NCBI GenBank assembly: GCA_001557505.1
Contig: LSAX01000007.1
Coordinates: 3,038,001 to 3,102,000 of the forward strand
DNA from: Reticulascus tulasneorum
Taxonomy: Eukaryota; Ascomycota; Sordariomycetes; Glomerellales; Reticulascaceae
Length of the DNA stretch: 64,000 nt
Direction of reading: 5' to 3'
The position numbers and the translations under genes are program-made. This document shows, one piece after another, positions 55,754 to 64,000 of this stretch (the first letter of the stretch is position 1; the number at the start of each line of letters is the position of its first letter). The notes below the pieces were generated by a model. That model did no database searches. It worked only from the letters and a program-made list of their open reading frames with translations, and was not told the DNA's origin.

Positions 55754-58700
55754 CGTGGTGGTTTGATTCTTGCAGCTTTCCTAGTGGCGATGCAGGAGAG
55801 GTAGGAGGTCTTGGTGTTTGTATGCAGTCGAAGCAGTCGGAATAGTGCCGAGATGCAACTGAGCTGTGGTATGACAGTATTGAGGTGCCGTCCTGTTTCC
55901 TCAATAGAAGTAGTGCAGAGACGAAGACATAGGCTAGGTCAAATGCATGGTGGGTTTGATGACGACTCTCTATGAGTCAAATCAGGTGAGTCACGAACCC
56001 AGGACAGAGTGGTCTGGGGTCTGTGTCTTGCAAAAGGACAGGTGTCTTCTCGCAAAGGCAGTGTTCCTGGGTCCGGCGTTTGCTAGGCTGGCAAACGGGC
56101 GGTGGTGGATGGGTGTGTGGGTGACGAGAGAGGTGCGATGTGGCCTCTTTTTAACTTGAGGCCACGTTTGAGGAAAAAGGGCGGAAGTTGATGCCTCAGG
56201 AACCCAAGGGATGAAAGGGAAGGCGGAAAGGGAGGGAAAGACGGATGGGGGGGCCCATTCAGGGGGGGGAACAGGGGGTCCGGTCCTGTAAGAGAAACTG
56301 CTGAAAATGGGGGGCCTTCACTCCTGCCAAGGGGCACAGGAAGCGGGGGCCATCCGACCGTTCCTTGACTGCTGAATGGCTGGTCGGGCCACACCTGAAA
56401 GAAAGGGAACCTGGCGGAAAGGAAAAGCCAGAAAAGCTTACGATCCACTAGTTCCAAGGGTTATGGAATGGCCCAAACGGGAAACACGGGCCCACGGAAA
56501 CGCCATCAGCAACGCCTGTGTGAGAAGAGCGAGGCCAAGCACGCAAGGAGGTTGGGGGGAATTCCAGAATAGGGATTACGGGAGACTCGTACCAGTGAGC
56601 GGAGCCCGTCCCCGTCAAAGGCTATTAGTGCCGTACTAATAGCCTCAAGGTCCGAAGTCACTTTAATTATGTGGCATGCGCATTTGGAAGATTTTGGAGC
56701 ATTGTGGCGCTACATCGGGGACCACAGACAGAGGCAAAAGAGACCTTTGTGTGTATGTGTACCACAAACAAAATACGACTGGTACACCCTTCGTATACTC
56801 CTCGTACACTTCATCTTATTAGACCGTTGGGTTGGTTGCAGGTGCTTGCTAAGTTATGATATGCGTAAAAATCCTAGGTCGATCATCCTCCCTTCCTCCG
56901 TACCTCCTCCTCCCTCTCATTTTCGTGTGTACCTAGCAACTAATTACTAGTACGTAGCTTGATCCAGCAAGAGAAAACCCTCTTTCGGAGCTTAGGCTTC
57001 CAGGTCGCCACGCGCAATACAGTGAAGAAGGGGGGGAATTGAAGAGCATGTAACTTAGGGTAATTAATAACAGTCCATGACCACATTGTCCAAATGTACT
57101 CCCGATTCTTGTACTACGTAGAATACGTAGTAGACACCACCAGCAGTCGCAAGTACCTAATTATGTAGTGTACCTTCATAGGGCAAAACACAAATAGGGG
57201 ATGCCTCCACGTCGTTGGGTGGCAGGACGCACCATTCCTCGTTCAGTACGCTAGATACGGGCGGTTGGCGTGAGCTAGGCGGATCGATCGCCCGCTCACT
57301 GCCTGAGCAACATCCACCCTTTCTGTATGTACATACCTTGTTGATGCTAAACTTAGCACTCTGACCCTGCTTACGCCAGCTCTGTAGGCTGACATTTCCA
57401 CCCCTTCAGCCCCAGAGGGTGGTGCTGACAAGGCCTTCACCCTCGGAAAACAGCACCAACCAACACAATCGATGTTAGTTGCTTGGTTCGGTTGGTTCGG
57501 TTGGGCGTCGGCACTGCATCGCACAATCCGGAGGAGGCGGTAAAATCATCACAGTGTGATGGCGGGGCCAACCGCATTGTTGGGAGTTTGCCTGTTAATT
57601 AGGTAGTTGTTTGTCGGTTTGTTTCGAGTCTGTTCGGGCGCCGTATGTTGATAACGAGTTACTCCTTCCGTAAAGGAAGTAACTAGTAGTTCAAACAATT
57701 GTGGGGATGCAAGGGCCTCAGATTGTTTCGTATCAACCAACTCATACCGAAGCCTTCGATTTGCCCTTGAAAGGGGTAGGTAGTCAATCCTAAGTACCTT
57801 ACCTTATGGGGGGCGAGAGGCCACTACGGATCGAAAGGCAACTGTGGTGAATAATACATACATAGCACGTCAAAAGATAAAACTGCATAATCTCCCGCCG
57901 CTCCACAGCAGCAAGAGAGAGCCCCCATGTATGCGTCTTAAAACGTACCGTTCAACCACCGGAATAATGGGTCCAACTCTCTGTTATCATCTCAGCTTAC
58001 CAGCACAGCAGGTGATTAATCGAGAGCAAGATACCCGAGATAAGGGTCGACTGACTTGACCCTCCAGCACCAGCCACTTGCCACAACCGACAAACTGCTC
58101 CGTATCTCGACCCAGCTACATAGTACGCTACGTAGGTTTAGGACAATCTAAAATATCGCCTTGAGGTAGAGTATGTATGTACATACACATTGGCACGTGC
58201 TATATCTCGACTTGCTCGAGTAGGTAGGCACAAAGGCCTTCAACATTCCAGACCCTTCTTCCACCAATTAGCCTGAAGCAGGGGAGACTACCCCAGACGG
58301 ATAGGCTTCCAGATTAATTATGTCGCCACTCCGTACTCCGTATCATACCTGGGAATGCCTCCACGCCTCTATTTGCGACTCGGAGAAATGCCGTGGTGAG
58401 CATAAGCCTACGCATGAGCATGAGTGTGAGAGCGAGCATGGGCGGCACCGCGAGAGAAGAAGGGCATGACAGCTGCAGAGGCGGGCGCCTTCATCTTACT
58501 CCTTTTCATCCAGTGTGCGGCTCTGTTGTTGGTCATTCAATGCGATTGATAACATCAACCAGGACTTGGCGCTGACACTTGATGGATTGTTTTGCTGGTC
58601 TTACAAATCTGACTGCAGGAATATTGATGCTTCATGCGAGAAGCAAAGGGAACAAGGAAAAGTCCTCCTGGTGTGCAGAGCCGATTTTTTTCTTTTTTTC

Positions 58701-59878
58701 CCTTTGATCAAATTTCTCTCATTTCTTTTGCCGGCTGCCTTGTTCGAGATCAATTTTTTTATTTTTTAAACATGCAACGCTTCAACCTATGTTGCTTGTG
58801 CGGAGAAGGCTGGCGATCTCTCTGGGGGATATTCAGCCGACGATATGTGCCAGGGGGTGGGATCGTGAGTGCCAAATTGCAATCGGCCATTTGCATCCTG
58901 GTAGATCGGTAAACGAGTATCGCTTCCGGCTTGCTCGGCAACATTTCTTGCAGATGACCGGCCATTTCGATCCTTTTACCAACTTGGGGCTTCCGTTTCC
59001 CGTTGCTACTACCGACTCGATGTGACTACAAGCACTGGTTGGCTGAGATGCGGTCCTTCGCATGATTTCCCCCGGATGGAACGAGGTGGCTTCCGTCTTC
59101 TCGATGCAACGGGTTGAAATTAATCTGGGGAAATCTTAAGCGTGACATTGTCCATTCCCATATTAACGTCAAAAAGCATCGGTTCACGTTTCTCCTTTTT
59201 TTTTCTCACTCTCTCCCGCCCGACAATGCTTTTTCTCCAATCAGATGCCCACGTCAGCAGGGAAGCAGCACTATGAATGGGACCATCGAGGCCTCTGAAC
59301 CCCGATCTGCGTGGAAGCGGTAATTACATACCACGTAGAATAGTAGCCGGGGCATTGTCACCGATTGCCCAATTGACAATGGCATCCGGAGACCCAAAAC
59401 GATGCCAGGAGGGGGTGGCAAATGCGATATTGAAAACTCGTGGCCATGACGAAAGCTTTCCTGTGTCGAATGTCTTCCCGCACTCGCGACTCTCTAACCA
59501 GCCAGAAGCTCCAGACCCGATTCGCAATGCGACATAGCAAGACATCAAAACCGGATCACCATATGCGAGATCACGTATTAGCACTGCCGCGATGCTGCAT
59601 GCTTAATCCAAGTTTGAAAGTTGATGTTTCAAACCGCGCGTAGCGCTCGTATCCTATCATGCTCGGTTCAGATAGCCAAGGCCCGTGCCGATCACGCCGG
59701 GTTGCTCATCAGATATATGAAGAGTTCGCATCCCATGTAATCAAGTCGATACTCTTTCGCCGGAGCCGTTGTTTTGACGGCATCGCCTGCTAGCACTCTA
59801 AGCTCGACGATGCCGCCTGGGTTTGCCTGGATCCTGTTTTCTTTGGGGCAAGCCGGACACCAAACACCAACAAAATCC
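55754..59878. other. 4.1-kb interval between hac1 and DUF427 gene
   Basis: No protein gene is supported despite many short frames. The first few hundred bases are presumably the hac1 leader. An ATG at 55904 on the minus strand opens a 90-codon frame that overlaps the hac1 start in another frame and could act as an upstream ORF. G-rich runs occur at 56.24-56.28 kb. A perfect 10-bp hairpin lies at 56620-56644. The region 57.0-58.4 kb has many GTAC/TACGTA motifs but no gene. An unrecognised long non-coding RNA cannot be excluded. Confidence 0.45.
56620..56644. repeat. 10-bp perfect hairpin
   Basis: GGCTATTAGT, five-base loop GCCGT, ACTAATAGCC. Isolated; function unknown. Confidence 0.7.
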
Positions 59879-60430
59879 TCAAACGACCGGATCATGATTG
59901 CCCCCGGCGCCCTTGATAATTCCTTCAATGTCCGATGTCACCCATCCGCCATAGAAGTCGCCCGGCTGCGGCTCGACCTTCTCTCCATCCACGACGCAAT
60001 CCCACGGGCCAGCGTAGAACGATAAGTAGCCCCGGATTGGCTCGAACCCACGGGTTGGGTTATTGTAGGACCATATGCGATTCATGACTACGTCTTTGCT
60101 GGTGGTGGATGGTCCCTTTGGCGGGGCAATAGAGTAATATGCTGCAGTTCCTTTCCATTCGCAGTAGGTACTTCGCCGAGTTGGCGTTAGAGGCACCTTG
60201 ATTGACGCGGGCGGGAGGTAGTACGCTGTGAAATATCAGTCTCTGCTTCAGACCTCGAGATCGAGATATCGCGGCATACTAGGCGGGTGATGTGTCTCCA
60301 GCACCCAAAAGGCATCCCTTGTATCGGCTATCACTTGACCGTTCCACGAGATTTGGACATGTCTAGATATCTTCTCCAGCAACGGTGGTCGTGGGAAGGA
60401 CTGAACGTTCAACTTGGCTGATGCAGCCAT
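59879..60430 (-). CDS. DUF427 domain protein
   Basis: Two exons (60430-60280 and 60225-59879) sum to 498 nt, 165 residues. DUF427 signatures: 'ISWNGQVIADTRDAFWVLET' then 'HHPPTYYLPP' across the intron, 'TYCEWKGTAAYYS', 'SFYAGPWDCVVDGEKVEPQP' and 'GDFYGGWVTSDIEGIIKGA'. The family is small, soluble and of unknown biochemical role. The last eight residues ('GGNHDPVV') differ from the usual 'PGTxxW'-like ending, and the +1 frame reads 'PGAIMI' at that point, so a late single-base change may have altered the tail. An upstream in-frame ATG at 60514 adds residues outside the domain. Confidence 0.85.
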
Positions 60431-61205
60431 GGTGTCCGTGTGGATTGACAAAATGAAGGGTAAGTCATTGAGGAGCGAGAATGAGTTCCGTGGACGAGGT
60501 ATGGTTTGAGCCAACTAGCTCGGGGCTTCCAGTACTCGGTTTGGATGTGGACATGGCGCCACAGTTCATCTGCCCATTGTTTGCGTGAATCAAAGCATCA
60601 TTGATAGTTGTTGTCTCGCATACAAATAGTGGACTACAGTCTTAAAAGTCATTCTGCTCTACTAGTAATCCGTACTAGGTGCCAATAGTGATTGGTGGCA
60701 TGGTTTACCACCTCACAAGACGATGGCGACTGATTCGTCGATGTTCGTGTACTGTTTGTTGGAGGGTAGTTCGTGGCTGCGTCATACCAGCCCCACTCAG
60801 TTCTGAGAGATACCTCAGACCAGAGATTTCAGTACCGGCCAGGTATCATTAACCCACTTCTATAACCATAGAGATACCAGCGAGCTACTTTGATATATTC
60901 ATGCCGCGCCACATGACCTTGGCCCCCTCCATTCACTTCCAGTGTGGTCATGTACATACCTTGCGCACCTAAGCCGAGATCTGCCTACTCCAGTCAGTCA
61001 ACCACGAAGCCTGCCTCTGTCAGCCTCAGCCTCGACTTAACCTAACCGCAACCCTCTCAACCTTTTCGCGTCTTAGGCCTTTCGAATCATTCAACGTATC
61101 TGCTCGCTTCAACAGCGCAAACAAACTCTCTTCCACGCGAACTCGCACACCCACTTAACCCCGCACCCGACCTTCTTCCTCCTTTGGGTGGCAACGCTTA
61201 TCAAG
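60431..61205. promoter_or_regulatory. Divergent spacer, DUF427 / ESCRT-III
   Basis: 775 bp between two divergent start codons. The right end is C/T-rich (60.97-61.2 kb), as is common just upstream of fungal transcription starts. No specific site is recognised. Confidence 0.4.
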
Positions 61206-62044
61206 ATGTCTAACCGACAACTCGCTCGAGACACGCAGGTTGAGTTCCAGGCCAGGGTGAGTCTCGGCCTCCCTATATGGGTGTTCGCGCAAAGAGCGCC
61301 CTCGAACACAGAGTTAGGGCTGCCATATGCTGACTGCGTTTTCTACAGTTTCAAGCCAAGCAAGCCAGAAGGGAAGCCCAGAAGGCTGCCAAGCAGGACC
61401 CAATTCTGAAGAAACAGATACAAGAGGTAAGGACCGGCTCATGGAGCGAACCTAAACCCAAGCCATCTCTAACCCCTGGTAATAGCTACTCAAGAAAGGC
61501 GAAACTGCGAAGGCATACCAGAAGGCGAAGATGCTGCTCTCGAAACAGGCTCTCGCTCAGCAGATGGACCAAATGGCCGACATGGCCGAGCTATCAGCTG
61601 CACAAATCCAAGCCAACAACTCCATGAATCGCATGACCCACATGATGGGACAGTCTTCACGTACCATGTCGGTGGCCCAGAAGAGCATGAACCCGGAGAA
61701 GGTAAGTACAGCGTCGGCTGAAGTGCGTCTGTCAAACATCAGTTCCGCCGCTAACATAGCATACTTCACAGACACTCGTCACCTTGGAGCAGTTTCGACA
61801 GCAGAACGAAGAATACGCCATGTCGAATGGCATCTACCAGGATGCGATCACACAGTCAACAAGCGCACAGGTTTCCGAAGATGCCGTCCATGAACTGTTG
61901 GGCAAACTAGCCGACGATGCTGGAGTGCAGCTTAACGAGGAGCTGAACAGCGCAAACCCTGCCAAGGAAGAGCCTGTCACGACCGAACCAACTGCAGAAG
62001 AGGAGGATAAGCTGCAACAGAGACTCCGTGCATTGAGAGCTTGA
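61206..62044 (+). CDS. ESCRT-III Snf7-family protein (CHMP1/Did2-like)
   Basis: Four exons. Exon 1 (61206-61256) encodes 'MSNRQLARDTQVEFQAR', then come 'FQAKQARREAQKAAKQDPIL', 'LLKKGETAKAYQKAKMLLSK', and finally 'TLVTLEQFRQQNEEYAMSNG' to the stop at 62044. The protein is charged and helical, with a basic N-terminal half and acidic C-terminal half, as in Snf7 proteins. The C-terminus 'EEEDKLQQRLRALRA' is a MIM1 motif ((D/E)xxLxxRLxxLR), which binds the MIT domain of Vps4. Such proteins assemble on endosomes and recruit Vps4 for membrane scission. Overall resemblance is closest to CHMP1/Did2, but the N-terminal half is divergent, so the paralogue call is tentative. Confidence 0.75.
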
Positions 62045-62340
62045 ATCCATCCGTATACAGTGCGGGTTGTTTCGTGCATTATTTTGGGATAAGGGTCTGG
62101 CGTTTTGAGGTCTATGGAGGTTTGGTGGCGGAGAAGAGGTTGCTTCCTTTTGAACGCTGGATTTGAAAGTTGCGAGCATTGAGATCGAGTGCATTTCAAT
62201 TGCAGGGCATTTTGTATCCATGGGGAGTCACATTGAACTAACTCGTGTTTTCTCTAAATCATAGATGGGGTGTCAGAGTTCACACGGCCACATTGGTCTT
62301 CCAGTCTTTCCATGATGGTCTATTTTCTAGAGACAACTTT
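62045..62340. other. Convergent 3' spacer
   Basis: 296 bp between the stops of the ESCRT-III gene and SKI2. Nothing is recognised. Confidence 0.5.
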
Positions 62341-64000
62341 TCACATGTATAAACTGGCAACTGCCGTGATATCCCTCTTGATCATCTCCTGTGCCGTCTG
62401 CATCTTCTGATATAGCTCTGGGTCGCCAATGATGCGAGCAGCATTTTTCACCTCCCGGCAAGTTTCGTCAAGTCTCGTAATGGTTCTCACAATAGTTCCC
62501 TCCAGAACATCAGTGAGGTCGGTGATGTTCTTGAAGCTCATACCCCTGGCCCACTCGTAGACAACCTCCATCAGCCCGAATCGTGGCCGTGATATAAAGT
62601 CATTGGAGTCATCGGCCGATTGTATCACCTGGTGCAGAGTCTGCACGCCATTGACCTTCTCGCTAATGGCGATGATGGTGTTTTTGCCACGCTCCAGATT
62701 TCCAGTCAGCGTTGGCTGGGAGTCTGTCTTTTCCTGGAAAACAAAAGCAGACAGCAGTGCGGCGATCTCGGCCGGCTCGTAGTCCGCCAGCACGTTATCC
62801 AGTATCAACTCTGTCAGCACCAGCTCGTCACCCGAGTGAATTTCGCATGCAACCTTGCCCTTTAGCTGAATTCGCGAACTCTCGTCAATGAACTGAAGTT
62901 CTCTCAAGACCAGGATGCGTTGCTCGTAATCTGGAAGCAACTGTAAGTTCTGGTCTGATAGCGCCTGTCGTAGTTGGGAGATGTGTTCCTTTATCAGCCA
63001 CTGATCATGACACATCGCAAACTGCCAAATGTCATTAGTATCCAAGATTGTCTAAAAGGACTTCCCGTGCCACTCACATGTTTTACGAAATCTGGGCAGG
63101 CGATCGCAGGAGAGCTTGATGCAACAAACTCCGCTTCTCTCCGCTTCTCGATGAGCTCTTGAAGCGGCAGGCTCTTAATTTTGGATAAGTCTATCTCATC
63201 CCAAAGGTCGTCCCACGAGCGACACAACGCATGAAGCCTATCTTTCGCCTTTTGGTATCCCTCTCCCCCCTGGAAAATCTCCGGGACAATGCCCTTCGTG
63301 ACGTAACGCGTCAGGCACTCCACGTCACTCAGTGGCACGTGGAGGGTCTTAATCCGAACATGTTTCTTTGCCTGTGGCAGAGGGGTGAAGAACTTTCGGA
63401 ACGCCGGAATGAATGGCAATAGATCTGTAGAGTCTCTGGTCTCTCTGATTGTCCTGATTTCGCAGACGTGCAGCGTCGGGATGTTGTTGGGAGATACCTT
63501 GGTGCTCACGCCCTCTGAGAGAAGGATGCCAGGAGTTCGGATGCCATCCTTATTATAAATGACTAAACGTCCCAGACTGAACATTTTGCGCCCGATGGGT
63601 ATACCAAGGAGTCCGAGGTACAAATCCTCTGTAAGCTGCTTGTAGTTCTGTGATGCTTGATGACACTCGTCCATGGTCGTGCCACATAATTCACATGAGT
63701 CTCGCTTGACTTTGGCGAGATCTGCCTCTGATAACTTGACAGCTTTCTCGTGCTCCGGAAGGAGTTGCTGAGTGGCGTGCTCGGAAAAGCTACGCTTAAT
63801 CATCTCTTCTATTTTAAGAGCTTCCACTCGAAGAAGGTTCAGGATCATGTTGTAGGTGAGGCGAAATTGTGAGCGTAGCTTGGAAGGCTCGCCGAGTATC
63901 ATCTTTTGAAGGTCGGCCACAGGGGGGGCTTCATCGCCGCCAGAGGGAACGATAATAACTGATCCGACTGTGTCTAGACCTCGTCGTCCGGCTCTGCCTG
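62341..64000 (-). CDS. SKI2: SKI2 superkiller RNA helicase, C-terminal part (cut by window edge)
   Basis: The window begins inside helicase motif VI ('GRAGRRGLDTVGSVIIVPSG') and runs to the stop at 62341, with one intron after 'ACPDFVKH' rejoining at 'FAMCHDQWLIKEHISQLRQA'. After the helicase core come the winged-helix segment ('LRSQFRLTYNMILNLLRVEA'), a Cys-containing insert ('CELCGTTMDECHQA'), the Ski2-type arch region and the DSHCT domain ('GDELVLTELILDNVLADYEP', 'VVYEWARGMSFKNITDLTDV', 'EGTIVRTITRLDETCREVKN'). Ski2 with Ski3 and Ski8 feeds mRNA to the cytoplasmic exosome for 3'-5' decay. The insert and tail ('IKRDITAVASLYM') favour SKI2 over its nuclear relative MTR4. The N-terminus is outside the window. 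Confidence 0.92.

Noticed and set aside
60030..60055. Second tRNA-like GGCTCGAACCCACGG
   Set aside because: It lies inside the DUF427 coding exon and no cloverleaf forms.

Overview
The window looks like a chromosome arm of a filamentous ascomycete (Pezizomycotina). The evidence is short GT-AG introns of about 50-65 nt, a Zn2Cys6 regulator, AA9 lytic monooxygenases, a HAC1 bZIP gene with a 20-nt unconventional intron, and repeats degraded by C-to-T / G-to-A changes typical of repeat-induced point mutation (RIP). The composition is two-compartment. Bases 1 to about 14.9 kb, and a second island at 21.06-21.99 kb, are extremely AT-rich repeat DNA. The rest is ordinary gene-bearing DNA.

Repeat compartment (1-15.2 kb). 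A RIP-ruined Ty3/Gypsy retrotransposon lies on the minus strand: an LTR-like copy near 13.35-14.0 kb, gag near 12.6-13.2 kb, and RT-RNaseH-integrase near 6.2-3.95 kb. It is interrupted by a younger hAT transposon at 7571-11431 with perfect 18-bp terminal inverted repeats and an 8-bp target duplication. A Tc1/mariner-type (DDE_3) transposase fragment closes the region and abuts the first gene. Three copies of one LTR-like repeat (about 1.74, 13.35 and 21.07 kb) are recognisable.

Small gene island (15.1-20.9 kb), enclosed by repeats: an MBL-fold protein, a 14-TM-type MFS exporter and a divergently transcribed Zn2Cys6 regulator. A complete but RIP-mutated Tc1/mariner element (22415-23791) follows. 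Then comes acetolactate synthase (ILV2, nine exons), with two TGACTCA cross-pathway-control sites upstream, one 800-nt intron and an unusual one-residue deletion beside the ThDP/Mg site.

Accessory stretch (28-51 kb), gene-poor: an RBR ubiquitin-ligase pseudogene, a 22-cysteine secreted protein, other small or decayed genes, two AA9 LPMOs, a GNAT acetyltransferase, a secreted subtilisin, a RIP-mutated duplicate of part of that subtilisin, a frameshifted APH-kinase pseudogene, and a GH76 cell-wall mannanase with a 14-nt microexon. Several products act on the plant or fungal cell wall or are secreted.

Conserved core block (51.6-64 kb): complex I subunit (NUXM-type), swi3 with MCB boxes and a GC-AG intron, hac1, a DUF427 protein, an ESCRT-III protein and the C-terminal half of SKI2, which runs off the right edge. 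Exon sums for ILV2, the Zn2Cys6 regulator, subtilisin, GH76, the second AA9, swi3, hac1 and DUF427 all keep frame, which supports the splice models. No CRISPR, rRNA or convincing tRNA was seen.
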